Shown piece by piece: positions 33,326 through 41,559 of a stretch of 50,309 nt of DNA. Below the pieces are notes generated by a model. That model saw only the letters and a program-made list of their open reading frames with translations, did no database searches and had not been told where the DNA came from. Origin of the DNA: an uncultured Oscillospiraceae bacterium. GTDB lineage: Bacteria; Bacillota; Clostridia; Oscillospirales; Oscillospiraceae. The stretch spans positions 1-50,309 of the forward strand of contig CALWXG010000012.1 in assembly GCA_944385435.1 (NCBI GenBank), given 5' to 3'. The position numbers and the translations under genes are program-made. The stretch's first letter is position 1. Each line of letters opens with the position of its first letter.

Positions 33326-35479
33326 TTACGCCTCCTCAACCTTGCGAATGTTGCAGCGCATCCCCTTGAAACCGGGGTATCCGGTGTAGGGATCCAGATG
33401 GTCCCGGCCGATGAGCTCGTTCACGTTGGCCTCCGTATAGCCGTGGAGTGCCATCAGAACGCCCTCTTTTGCCTTGCTGGTCACCTTCACCGTCATCCGG
33501 ATCTCTCCGTAGGGACTGGAGATGGCCGCCTTGTCCCCGTCGCGCAGGCCCAGACGGGCGGCGTCTGCCGTGTGCACCTCCACGGTGGGGTTGGGCCGCA
33601 GGCTGCGCAGCCAGGGCACCTCGTGGGCCCGGGAGTGGACGGCGTGGGCCAGCCGGGCGCCGGTGCACAGGTAGAAGGGGTACTTCTCCCGGGTCTCCGG
33701 GTCGTTCTGATCTTCCAGGGAATCCCGGTAGCTGGGCAGCGGATCCAGACCGTATCTGGGATCAATGGCCGCGATGGTGTTGGAGTAGAACTCGAACTTC
33801 CCGCTGGGGGTATGGAAGCCGTTGGCCAGGATCTTGCCGGGCTGGGCGGGCCACTTGGCGGCGGGCACCTTCACCGGCAGGTCGCTGGCCTTCAGATCCG
33901 CCACCGTCAGGCCGCAGCCGTCGATGATCCAGTCCATGCTGGCCTCGTACCCGGCCTTGAGCAGATCGTCGTCCAGGTCCATATACCGGGCCAGTTCGCA
34001 CAGGATGTCCACGTCGGATTTGGACTCATACAGGGGCTGAATCACCGGCTTGGTGAAGGTCAGGTAGCCGCCCTGATAGGCCTTCATCTCGCCGCGCTCC
34101 ACGGAGGTGCAGGCGGGCAGGACCACATCGGCATATTTGCAGGTGAGGGTCATGAACAGGTCTGTGTTCACAAAGAAGTCCAGATTCTCCGTCATGGCCG
34201 CCAGCAGCTTGTCCGTCTCCGGGAACATCTTGGCGTTCATGCCCAGGCCAAAGATGGCCTTGACCGGATAGGGCGTCCCCTCCTCCAGCTGGCGCAGCAG
34301 ATCCACGCCCTGGAACTCGTCAAACAGGCTGTTCCACAGGGGGAAGCGCTCTGCGCCGATCCGCTGCGCGCCGCCGGGGTACCGCTCCGAGCGGAACTCG
34401 TCTTCCCTGGTCTTAAAGCCGGCAGGCTTGTGCAGGTAGGTGGGGGGATTGGGGATGTTGCCGCCCTGGCGGTCGAAGTTCCCGGTGAGGGCGGACAGGC
34501 ACACGATGGCCCGGTGGGAGTTGAAGCCGTTGATGTGGTGGACCAGGGCAGAGGCGGAGTAGTTGGTGCTGGCAGGGCCGTTGGTGGCGTAGAGCCGGGT
34601 GGCCTCCAGAATCTTGTCCCCGTCCAGGCCGGTGATCTGGCAGACCTTGTCCAGGGGGTACTGATCCACCAGCTCCTTGTATTTGTCGAAGCCGAACGTG
34701 TACTTCTCCACATAGTCCATGTCGGCCCAACCGTTGTCGATGATGAGCTTGGCCATGCCCAGGGCCAGAGCGCCGTCGGTGCCCGGGTTGATCTTCAGGA
34801 AGATATCCGCCAGGTTTTTGGAGGCCGGCGTGTCCCGGATGTCGATGATGATGACCTTGCCGCCCCGCGCCTTCAGGTTCTGGACGCCGGCCACGCTCAG
34901 ATGGCTGGAGTAATAGCCCTCGTAGTTCCAGGCCAGGTAGGTGTTGGCGTGGGCCAGGTCGGGACCAGCGCCGCAGCCGGCGGTGCACTTGTCGCCCATC
35001 ACCTTGGCCTCGTTGCAGGTGCTGTCGTCGGTGCCGAAGTTCACACTGCCGAACACATGGGCAAAGCGGTGGAAGATGGGGCGGTACCATTTGCAGTAGC
35101 CGCTGAAGAAGGCCACGGAATTGGCGGAATACTGTTCCTTCACCTTGTTCAGATTCTCGGCGATGATGGCATAGGCCTCATCCCAGCTGATGGGCTCGAA
35201 TTTCCCCTCCCCCCGCCGGCCCACACGGCGCAGGGGCGTTCTGATCCGGTCCTCCCGGTAGACGTAGTTGCGCAGGGCGGAGCCCTTGGTGCACAGCTTT
35301 CCCTTGTTGTAGGGGTGCTCCTCAGTGCCCTCCACGCGGATGATCTTCCCGTCCTTCACGTAGCAGTCCACGCCGCAGTGGTGGCCGGGGCTGCAGATGG
35401 CGCACAGGGAGTGTCTGACCTCAATGCCGGTGTCCTCACCGGGAATCTTGGCTTTGATTTTTTTCTCCAGTTCAGTCAA
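33326..35479 (-). CDS. Molybdopterin-dependent oxidoreductase catalytic subunit
   Basis: A 717-residue member of the DMSO reductase superfamily, binding a bis-pyranopterin Mo or W cofactor. The N-terminal [4Fe-4S] site is CAICSPGHHCGVDC (Cys26, 29, 35, with an extra Cys39) plus KLCTKG (Cys63). Cys155 in GTDDSTCNEAK is the likely metal ligand. Cofactor segments include GMNAKMFPETDK and the C-terminal RLAHAVHSRAHEVPWLRSL. There is no twin-arginine signal, so it is cytoplasmic. Its start overlaps the flavoprotein gene by eight bases. The three-gene set (flavoprotein, Mo subunit, Fe-S subunit) could reduce or hydroxylate an organic substrate with NAD(P)H. Specificity cannot be read from the sequence. 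Confidence 0.9.
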   Translation of the reverse strand: MTELEKKIKAKIPGEDTGIEVRHSLCAICSPGHHCGVDCYVKDGKIIRVEGTEEHPYNKGKLCTKGSALRNYVYREDRIRTPLRRVGRRGEGKFEPISWDEAYAIIAENLNKVKEQYSANSVAFFSGYCKWYRPIFHRFAHVFGSVNFGTDDSTCNEAKVMGDKCTAGCGAGPDLAHANTYLAWNYEGYYSSHLSVAGVQNLKARGGKVIIIDIRDTPASKNLADIFLKINPGTDGALALGMAKLIIDNGWADMDYVEKYTFGFDKYKELVDQYPLDKVCQITGLDGDKILEATRLYATNGPASTNYSASALVHHINGFNSHRAIVCLSALTGNFDRQGGNIPNPPTYLHKPAGFKTREDEFRSERYPGGAQRIGAERFPLWNSLFDEFQGVDLLRQLEEGTPYPVKAIFGLGMNAKMFPETDKLLAAMTENLDFFVNTDLFMTLTCKYADVVLPACTSVERGEMKAYQGGYLTFTKPVIQPLYESKSDVDILCELARYMDLDDDLLKAGYEASMDWIIDGCGLTVADLKASDLPVKVPAAKWPAQPGKILANGFHTPSGKFEFYSNTIAAIDPRYGLDPLPSYRDSLEDQNDPETREKYPFYLCTGARLAHAVHSRAHEVPWLRSLRPNPTVEVHTADAARLGLRDGDKAAISSPYGEIRMTVKVTSKAKEGVLMALHGYTEANVNELIGRDHLDPYTGYPGFKGMRCNIRKVEEA

Positions 35480-36749
35480 GCCTTTTCCCTCCCAAGAAGT
35501 TGATGAATCCGTCGGGGAATCCCTTTCCCTTCAGCAGGCAGATGGTCTTGATGTCCAGCTCCGCCTGCGGGTTTTCGATCCCCTTGATAAAGGCGCTTTT
35601 TACAACGCCGTTGCCGTCGGCGGAGCCGATCATATTGATGCACTTGATGCGGCGGCCCTCCCGGACGGCACGGATATAGAGGCGCTCGTCCTCGTACTCA
35701 TAGACCTCATCCGCCGGCCGGCAGATGGACGGGTCCCCCATGCTGATGAAGTCATAGTCCAGATAGTGGGCCAGATTGACCAGCACATTGGCGTCGAACT
35801 CCTCGTCTGCGCCGGCCAGATTGGCTCCGGCCACCGCGCCCTGCCGTCCCGCATTGGCCCACACGCCGATGTTGCGGTGGGTCCCGCTCTGGATGTCGAT
35901 TGCCTCGCAGCAGTCGCCGGCGGCGTAGATGCCTTCGAAATTGGTGCGCATGCGGCTGTCCACGGTGATGCCCCGGCCCATGGCGATGCCGCTGTCCTTC
36001 AAGAAGCCGGTGTTGGTGCGCACGCCGATGCACACTGCCACCCGATCCGCCGTAAAGCGGTCGCCGGTTTTCATGACGGCGGTGAGCCGGCCGTCCGGGG
36101 CCCGCTCGATGTGGTCCAGCATCTGTCCGCAGGATACGCTCACGCCCTTGCCCAGCAGATCGCGCTCCACCCGCCGGGCGGTCTCCTCAAAGGTGGCCAC
36201 AGAGAACATCCAGGGGGCGCCGTCCACCAGGGTACAGGGAATCGCGCGCTCCACCAGATCCTCCACCACTTTGATGCCCACCCAGGAGGCGCCGATGACC
36301 AGCCCGGACTTCACCTGTCCGGAGTCCAGGTCGGCTTTCAGCCCAGCCGCATCCTGCACGGTGCGCATTTTGAACACGCCGGGCAGATCCAGGCCGGGAA
36401 TGGGGGGCATGACCGCCGAGGCTCCGGTGGCAATGAGAATCCCGTCGTAGCCGGCCTGGCTTCCGTCGGCCAGCCGGATTGTTTTGCTCTGCGCGTCCAG
36501 CCCGGTGACCGGGCAGTTCATATGGCAGTTCAGGTTCAGTTCCGAGGCGATCTGTTCCAGCGTGCCGTAGGGGAACATGGCCTCCCAGGGGATCGCCCCT
36601 TTTACATAATAGGTGGTGAGCATAGGGTTGCCGGGAGCGGTGTCGGTATCGGAATAGATGTCGATGACCGCCTCACGGTCCCGCTGCCGCACCGCTCTGG
36701 CGGCGTTGTAGCCGGCACCGCCAAATCCGATGATGGCAAGTTTCTTCAT
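35472..36749 (-). CDS. NAD(P)/FAD-dependent oxidoreductase
   Basis: A 425-residue pyridine nucleotide-disulfide-type flavoprotein. FAD-binding site IIGFGGAGYNAARAV (6-20), central ILIATGASAVMPPIPG, NAD(P)-binding site VIGASWVGIKVVEDLVE (about 152-168), and the FAD-contacting GIYAAGDCCEAID (about 265-277). It lacks the redox cysteine that NADH oxidases and CoA-disulfide reductases have near residue 43 (the segment reads TAPGNPMLTTYYVKG). It likely transfers electrons between NAD(P)H and the molybdopterin enzyme. It is first in the operon, with a TTGACA promoter upstream. Confidence 0.87.
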   Translation of the reverse strand: MKKLAIIGFGGAGYNAARAVRQRDREAVIDIYSDTDTAPGNPMLTTYYVKGAIPWEAMFPYGTLEQIASELNLNCHMNCPVTGLDAQSKTIRLADGSQAGYDGILIATGASAVMPPIPGLDLPGVFKMRTVQDAAGLKADLDSGQVKSGLVIGASWVGIKVVEDLVERAIPCTLVDGAPWMFSVATFEETARRVERDLLGKGVSVSCGQMLDHIERAPDGRLTAVMKTGDRFTADRVAVCIGVRTNTGFLKDSGIAMGRGITVDSRMRTNFEGIYAAGDCCEAIDIQSGTHRNIGVWANAGRQGAVAGANLAGADEEFDANVLVNLAHYLDYDFISMGDPSICRPADEVYEYEDERLYIRAVREGRRIKCINMIGSADGNGVVKSAFIKGIENPQAELDIKTICLLKGKGFPDGFINFLGGKRLD

Positions 36750-36817
36750 AGGTTCCTCCCATCCGTCCGTATAAGATAACCGGTGGCAAAGCCACCAAAA
36801 TCCCGATTCTATATTTC

Positions 36818-36847
36818 ATTAAACACCGCCCTGTCCCCTCCTGTCAA
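36818..36847 (-). promoter_or_regulatory. Promoter of the molybdopterin oxidoreductase operon
   Basis: On the minus strand TTGACA (36847 to 36842), 18 bp, TTTAAT (36823 to 36818). A small GGTGGC/GCCACC hairpin (36782-36796) lies in the leader. Confidence 0.62.
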
Positions 36848-36887
36848 ACAGGGGTTTTTGCTACCTAATACCAAGGAATCAGATATC

Positions 36888-36909
36888 GTCCAATCAAAAA
36901 TTTGCTGAC
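36888..36909. promoter_or_regulatory. CCAATC-type motif, copy 1 (candidate regulator site)
   Basis: GTCCAATC, an A/T-rich centre, then TGAC. A similar block occurs in inverse orientation at 38996-39015. It lies between the two divergent promoters, about 20 bp upstream of the opine dehydrogenase -35. Confidence 0.5.
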
Positions 36910-36928
36910 GCATAGCAGAAAACCAAAT

Positions 36929-36957
36929 TTGCCCCCGCCGGAAACATCCACTATAAT
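36929..36957 (+). promoter_or_regulatory. Promoter of the opine dehydrogenase gene
   Basis: TTGCCC (36929-36934), 17 bp, consensus TATAAT (36952-36957), 54 bp before the ATG. Confidence 0.7.
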
Positions 36958-37010
36958 GCAAGGAGATACGATTTGCCGTCCGCCGGGCGGCTGAAAGGAA
37001 GGACAACACT

Positions 37011-38078
37011 ATGATCGAACGAATCACAGTCATCGGCGCCGGGTCCACCGGCCATGCGGTGGCAGGCATTATGTCCATGCGGGGATTTTCTGTGACGCTC
37101 TATGACCACGAGCGCTTTGCCGACGCTCTGAACGCAGTGAAGGAACTGGGCTATATCCAGCTAAGGGGCAAGATCCGGGGCTTCGGCACGCCGGCCAAGG
37201 TCACCACCGACCCCGCGGAAGCGGTCCGCGGCGCCCAGGCCATCTTCGTCCACGTCCCCGCCGACCGGCATGAGGAGGTGGCCCGGGCCATCGCTCCCCA
37301 TCTGGAGGACGGCCAGCACATTCTCATCATTCCCGGCAACCTGGGCTCCTTCCTCTTCCGCAAGGTATTCCAGGAGCTGGGTGTCACGGCCGATGTGACC
37401 CTGACGGAAAAGGAGGGCAACTTCTGCCCCTGCCGTCTGACCGCTCCGGCGGAGGTCACTGTGGGGATGCCCCTCAATCTGAAGGGCAAGGTCGCCTCCC
37501 TCCCCGCCTCTGACACGGAAAAAGTGCTGAAGGCCCTGGAGGGCGTGGTGGAGTACACGGCCAACCAGAATGTCTTTGAGGGCACCATCCGGGCGGGCAA
37601 CGTCATCAACCACATTGCCAGCACCGTGCTGTCCGCCGCGGAAATCGACCACAAGGGCGACAAATACTCCCTGTTTCAATACGCCTTCACCCCCTCTGTG
37701 GTGCACTGCATTGAAAAGATCGCAGCGGAGCGCATTGCTGTCATTGAGGCCATGGGCATGAAGCAGCCCGGGGACCCCATGGCTATGATCCACAAGATTC
37801 TCAAGCTGGAAGAACATCCCGAGGTGGCCACCTTCTATGAATATATGGATGGCCCCAACGCCCTGGACCACCGCTACCTCCACGAGGACTGCGGCTGCGG
37901 CGGCGCCTTTGCCCTGTCGGTGGCCAAACGTCTGGGCATGTCCATGCCGGTTCTGGAGGCCTTCCTGGGAGTGGCAGGCGCCATCAACGACCGGGACTAC
38001 ATCGGCGGCGGCAGGACTCTGGAAAACCTGGGCTTCCCCGCGGAACTCACCCTGGAGGAAATCTACAAGCTGATATGA
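37011..38078 (+). CDS. NAD/NADP octopine/nopaline dehydrogenase-family protein
   Basis: A 355-residue dehydrogenase. VIGAGSTGHAVAGIMSMRG (7-25) is the N-terminal NAD(P)-binding fold, and the C-terminal half has the opine dehydrogenase helical domain with NVINHIASTVLSAAEIDH and a conserved His/Asp pair (FTPSVVHCIEKIAAER). The family reductively condenses an amino acid with a 2-oxo acid, or runs in reverse to break opines. AAAGGAAGG precedes the ATG. It is monocistronic with a good promoter and terminator, and divergent from the molybdopterin operon. Opine catabolism or disposal of an imine intermediate are both possible. Confidence 0.84.
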   Translation: MIERITVIGAGSTGHAVAGIMSMRGFSVTLYDHERFADALNAVKELGYIQLRGKIRGFGTPAKVTTDPAEAVRGAQAIFVHVPADRHEEVARAIAPHLEDGQHILIIPGNLGSFLFRKVFQELGVTADVTLTEKEGNFCPCRLTAPAEVTVGMPLNLKGKVASLPASDTEKVLKALEGVVEYTANQNVFEGTIRAGNVINHIASTVLSAAEIDHKGDKYSLFQYAFTPSVVHCIEKIAAERIAVIEAMGMKQPGDPMAMIHKILKLEEHPEVATFYEYMDGPNALDHRYLHEDCGCGGAFALSVAKRLGMSMPVLEAFLGVAGAINDRDYIGGGRTLENLGFPAELTLEEIYKLI

Positions 38079-38091
38079 CCGGAAACCGGAA

Positions 38092-38138
38092 AAACGCAGC
38101 GGGAGCGGATCACACAAGGATCCGCTCCCGCTGCGTTT
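38092..38138. terminator. Bidirectional terminator hairpin
   Basis: A perfect 20-bp inverted repeat beginning AAACGCAGCGGG with a seven-base loop and ending GCGTTT, between convergent genes. Confidence 0.85.
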
Positions 38139-38174
38139 GATGAGAGAAAATCGGATAAGCGTCAAAGGGGGCCA

Positions 38175-38900
38175 TCAGCAGGTCCAGAGCTTGCCCAGGT
38201 CATCCCGTCTGGTGCCCACCCCGGCAGCCCGGAGGGAGGCCCAGATGCTGGCCTGGTTGCTGGTGACCACAGGCAGGCCGAAATCTTCTTCCATATAGCG
38301 GATCACGCCCATGCAGTCCAGCGCAGTGCAGCTGACGAAGATGCCGTCCGCGCCGGTCTTGTCCAGCTTTTTGGTCTGCTGATAGACATATCCGGGATCC
38401 AGTGTGGGGATGAAGCGGCGTTCCGGGTTCATATCCACAATTGTGGTGACCTCAACGCCGTTCTTCTCCAGGAAGATGCGCTCGGCCTCATTGGTGGCGT
38501 CAGGATAGGGGGTGATGACCGCCAGGCGGTGAAGTCCCAGGGTCTCAAAGGCGTTCAGAATGGCCGTGCTGGTGGTGAGGCCTTTGGATCCGGTGGCGCG
38601 CTCAATGACCTGGATACAATCCTTGTCGTAGGTGGGCCCGCCGATGAGGCTGCCGGAGGTACAGGCAAAAATAATCACATCCTGCTTTTCCCGGGGCTCA
38701 AAAAAGCCTTTGCAGCCGGCCTCCAGGCCCGCGGCCATCATCTTGAGGTTCTCCGGGGTGGGGCCGGCGCCCGGCTTGCCCCAGGGGATATGCATGGTGC
38801 AGATGCCCACGCCCACAGGGGCGTAGGTGTTGAAATCGTTTTCCACGGTGACCGCAGGTCCGGGACAGATGGCGCCGATTTTGGCACGCCAGTTCAACAT
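38175..38900 (-). CDS. Maleate isomerase/arylmalonate decarboxylase-like protein (Asp/Glu racemase superfamily)
   Basis: A 241-residue member of the Asp/Glu racemase superfamily, closest by motif to maleate cis-trans isomerase and arylmalonate decarboxylase. Two catalytic-type cysteines are present: Cys80 in IIFACTSGSLIGG and Cys191 in IFVSCTALDCMGVI, close to the Cys76/Cys194 pair of maleate isomerase. The N-terminal GAICPGPAVTVENDFNTYAP resembles the substrate-carboxylate loop. It could isomerise or decarboxylate a dicarboxylic acid. It is divergent from the two PrpD genes and likely part of the same pathway. Confidence 0.82.
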   Translation of the reverse strand: MLNWRAKIGAICPGPAVTVENDFNTYAPVGVGICTMHIPWGKPGAGPTPENLKMMAAGLEAGCKGFFEPREKQDVIIFACTSGSLIGGPTYDKDCIQVIERATGSKGLTTSTAILNAFETLGLHRLAVITPYPDATNEAERIFLEKNGVEVTTIVDMNPERRFIPTLDPGYVYQQTKKLDKTGADGIFVSCTALDCMGVIRYMEEDFGLPVVTSNQASIWASLRAAGVGTRRDDLGKLWTC

Positions 38901-38928
38901 ATCAAATCCTTCTTTCTGAACAGAGTGT

Positions 38929-38949
38929 CACTATCATAGTGTGATTATA
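38929..38949 (-). promoter_or_regulatory. -10 element and palindrome upstream of the isomerase gene
   Basis: On the minus strand TATAAT (38949 to 38944) is followed by a CACTAT-C-ATAGTG palindrome (38929-38941) at the expected start of transcription, a candidate operator. The -35 (TTGGTG at 19 bp) is weak, as often for activated promoters. Confidence 0.55.
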
Positions 38950-38970
38950 GCATCTGTCCCCCCGCCTGCA

Positions 38971-39015
38971 CCAATCGTTTTTATTGGTAGCCGGTGTCAT
39001 AATTTGCGATTGGAC
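38971..39015. promoter_or_regulatory. CCAATC-type motifs, copies 2 and 3
   Basis: CCAATCGTTTTTATTGG (38971-38987) is a CCAAT-N7-ATTGG dyad of LysR type, and GTCATAATTTGCGATTGGAC (38996-39015) is the inverse of the motif at 36888. Both lie in the divergent region between the isomerase and the PrpD genes, the latter touching the -35 of the PrpD promoter. Confidence 0.5.
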
Positions 39016-39040
39016 AGCTCCCCCTGCGGTGCATTACACT
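39010..39040 (+). promoter_or_regulatory. Promoter of the PrpD pair
   Basis: TTGGAC (39010-39015), 19-bp spacer (or TGGACA with 18), TACACT (39035-39040), 48 bp before the ATG. Confidence 0.55.
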
Positions 39041-39087
39041 CAATTTAAATCACAGACCGTATCATGCTGACATGAGGAGTGAATCAT

Positions 39088-40077
39088 ATGGGCTTCAGCC
39101 AACACAAACTGACCACCACCTATACCCAGGAGCTGTCCGCCTACATCACAGGGCTCCGCTATGAGGACATTCCGGACTCGGTGCTCCGGCGGGCCAAGGC
39201 CGCCGTCATCCACACGCTGGGCAATGCGCTGTCCTCCAGAGACCTGCCCCAGAGCCGCACCGTTCTCTCTCTGGCGGAGATGTGCAACGGCGGGCAGCAG
39301 GGCAATGCCGTATCCTGGGCGGACGGGAACTGCCTGAGTCTGGAAAACGCCTGCATGCTCAATACGTTCCTGGCCGACCTGCCCCTGGCGCCCGAGGATT
39401 GTTCCTGCACCGGCCACCCCGCCGCCGGCATCGTCTCCGCTGCCTGGGGAGCCGCCCACAGTCTGGGCCTGTCCGGTAAGGACCTGCTCACCGCCGTGGT
39501 CGCCGGCTACGAGGTCTACCTGCGCATCGCCGCCGCCGTAAAACCCACCGAGGAGGATGTGGCCAACCGGGGGAAGGGCATCACCAGCTGGCAGCTCTTC
39601 GCCGCCCTGGTGCCCACCCTGAAACTGCTGGACCTGGATGAACTCCAGGTCAACAAGGGACTGAGCATGGGAACCACCTGCGTGCCCATCCCCGCCAGCT
39701 TCTACCTCACCTGCGGCTCAGATGTCTACCACACAGAGCACGCCCTGCGCAGCCAGACCGCCGTCACCCTGGCCCGCTGCGCCAGGCTGGGCGTGGAAAA
39801 TCTGGAGGACGGCCTGGATGATTTCAACGCCTTCGGCACCCTGATGACCTCTGCCCACAACCCCGCCCTGTACACCCGGGAACTGGGCGCGCGGTACTGG
39901 ATGGAGGAGATTCCCTTCACCCCGGACGCCGGCGTCTGCGACGAGCTCGCCCTCAGCTGCGAACACTTCCAGGCCGCCGCCCTCCCCGAGCTGGAACAGG
40001 GCGAGACCCTGCTGGGAATTCTGAATATGCTGGAATGCTGTGAAGACATCTCCGCCCTGGGGCAGCTCTTCCGCTGA
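39088..40077 (+). CDS. MmgE/PrpD-family protein lacking the lid domain
   Basis: A 329-residue relative of 2-methylcitrate dehydratase and cis-aconitate decarboxylase, against about 450 for normal members. The N-terminal helical domain is intact (YTQELSAYITGLRYEDIPDSVL to SWQLFAALVPTLKLLDLDE), but relative to its neighbour about 120-150 residues of the alpha/beta lid domain are missing while the final helices (LECCEDISALGQLF) are retained. At the active site the neighbour's Asp93 and Thr97 are Ala101 and Cys105 here; the His (110) in TGHPAAG is kept. It may be a catalytically impaired partner forming a heterodimer with the next protein. ATG 39088 with AGGAG eight bases upstream. Confidence 0.85.
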   Translation: MGFSQHKLTTTYTQELSAYITGLRYEDIPDSVLRRAKAAVIHTLGNALSSRDLPQSRTVLSLAEMCNGGQQGNAVSWADGNCLSLENACMLNTFLADLPLAPEDCSCTGHPAAGIVSAAWGAAHSLGLSGKDLLTAVVAGYEVYLRIAAAVKPTEEDVANRGKGITSWQLFAALVPTLKLLDLDELQVNKGLSMGTTCVPIPASFYLTCGSDVYHTEHALRSQTAVTLARCARLGVENLEDGLDDFNAFGTLMTSAHNPALYTRELGARYWMEEIPFTPDAGVCDELALSCEHFQAAALPELEQGETLLGILNMLECCEDISALGQLFR

Positions 40078-40108
40078 GTGTACCGTCTGACAGAAGGAGG
40101 CTAACAAC

Positions 40109-41500
40109 GTGAAAACAACTTACACACAAACGCTCAGCCGGTTCACCCGGCAGCTGAGCTATGAGGATATTCCCCCCGAGGTCATAGAGCGGGCCAAGAT
40201 GATTGTGCTTCAGACTCTGGGCGTGTCGCTGGCCGCCAAAAACGTGCCCGGCTCCCGGAAGGCCATCGAGATGGCCCGCGCCGCCAACGGCGGCCCCGGC
40301 GGCACCACCACCGGCTGGGTCAGCGGCGACCGCCTCGCCCCGGCCAACGCGGCATTTCTGGCCGGTTCCCTGTCCGACATGCTGGACTGGGAGGACACTT
40401 CCTGGACCGGCCACCCCGCAGCCGGCATCGTGCCCTGCGCCTGGATTATGGCCGAACACCGGAAGAAAAGCGGCAAGGAATTCCTGACTGCCGTGGTGCT
40501 GGGCTACGAAGTCTATCAGCGCATTGCCTGCGCGGTACAGCCCTCCCTGGACTTTCAGCGGGATCACGGCTGGGGCCTGACCAGCTGGCAGATCTTCGGC
40601 TGCATCATTCCCGCCGTCAAGCTGCTGGACCTGGATGAGACCGCCATCAACAAAGCCATCGGACTGGGCACGGCCGGCAACACGCTCCCCACCTGCCTCC
40701 ATGAGTTCACCATGTCCGATTTCTATCACTATGAGCACGGGCTCCGGGCCCGGGACGGCATCGTCATCGCCCAGCTGGCCGAGCAGGGCATCGACGGCTT
40801 TGAGGATGCCCTGGACGATCCCTCCGCCTTTGGAAATCTGCTCACCGACACCTACGATGAGAGCTGGTACACCCGGGATCTGGGCACGCGCTGGCTCACC
40901 ATGACCACCCTGCTCAAGCACTGGCCCGCCAACATGTGGGTGCAGACCCCCGTGGAGCTGGCCTATGATATCGTCACCGAACACCACCTGTCCGTGGACG
41001 AGATCAAGGAGATCATTGTGGATCCGCCCCGCATGAGCCGCATGGATCATCCCCCTGAGGGCGGCTTCAAGTCCCTGATGCACGCCCAGTTCTCCATCCC
41101 CTATGTCATCTCCGCCATGCTCCATGATCCCACCCCCGGCGCCCAGTGGTACAGCGCAGAACGGCTGCGCGACCCAGTGCTCATCGACTTCGCCCGGCGG
41201 GTGGCGCCCGGAAATTCTCCTCCCGATCCCCGCGGCCTGGGCTTCAAGCTGTTCCGGGAGGGCTCCTTCCTCATGAAAACCATGACCATTCACACCTTTG
41301 ACGGCCGCAGCTTCACCAAGTCCATGGACTGCCACCCCGGCCACCCTGCCAACATGATGACCAGGGAGCAGTTCCAGGACCGTTTCCGGGTGCAGTCCGC
41401 TCCGGTTCTCAGCCCCCAGCGGCAGGAGGAGGCCATCCGCCTTCTGTGTGATCTGGAACACTGTCCCGACCTGTCTCAGCTCAGCACAATCCTCTCCTGA
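40109..41500 (+). CDS. MmgE/PrpD-family dehydratase/decarboxylase
   Basis: A full-length 463-residue MmgE/PrpD protein. The catalytic region DWEDTSWTGHPAAG (93-106) keeps the Asp/Thr/His pattern of cis-aconitate decarboxylase. The lid domain (about 265-425) contains EIIVDPPRMSRMDHPPEG, FSIPYVISAMLHD and DCHPGHPANMMTREQF, which are standard for the family. Members dehydrate 2-methylcitrate or related tricarboxylates, decarboxylate cis-aconitate, or cleave imidodisuccinate. A GTG start with GAAGGAGG. It lies 31 bp after its short paralogue, with a bidirectional terminator 11 bp downstream. Confidence 0.88.
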   Translation: MKTTYTQTLSRFTRQLSYEDIPPEVIERAKMIVLQTLGVSLAAKNVPGSRKAIEMARAANGGPGGTTTGWVSGDRLAPANAAFLAGSLSDMLDWEDTSWTGHPAAGIVPCAWIMAEHRKKSGKEFLTAVVLGYEVYQRIACAVQPSLDFQRDHGWGLTSWQIFGCIIPAVKLLDLDETAINKAIGLGTAGNTLPTCLHEFTMSDFYHYEHGLRARDGIVIAQLAEQGIDGFEDALDDPSAFGNLLTDTYDESWYTRDLGTRWLTMTTLLKHWPANMWVQTPVELAYDIVTEHHLSVDEIKEIIVDPPRMSRMDHPPEGGFKSLMHAQFSIPYVISAMLHDPTPGAQWYSAERLRDPVLIDFARRVAPGNSPPDPRGLGFKLFREGSFLMKTMTIHTFDGRSFTKSMDCHPGHPANMMTREQFQDRFRVQSAPVLSPQRQEEAIRLLCDLEHCPDLSQLSTILS

Positions 41501-41511
41501 AACTTTTCAGC

Positions 41512-41551
41512 CATGCAAACGGCGGCCGCATGCGCGGCCGCCGTTTGCATG
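41512..41551. terminator. Bidirectional terminator hairpin
   Basis: A perfect 18-bp stem (arms starting CATGCAAACGGCGG) with loop ATGC, between the convergent PrpD and PucR-like genes. Confidence 0.82.
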
Positions 41552-41559
41552 CCCCCCGG

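Noticed and set aside
33398-35503. Plus-strand 700-codon frame
   Set aside because: Antisense shadow of the molybdopterin oxidoreductase, which has full family motifs; the shadow is Val/Gly/Gln-rich without recognisable domains.
36750-37010. Molybdenum cofactor riboswitch upstream of the molybdopterin operon
   Set aside because: The predicted leader is only about 60 bases with one small hairpin, too short for the known Moco RNA.
39088-40077. The short PrpD as a sequencing error or frameshifted gene
   Set aside because: The frame is uninterrupted, has its own start, RBS and stop, and keeps the C-terminal helices after the missing domain; a frameshift or truncation would not preserve them. 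Assembly error remains possible but unsupported.
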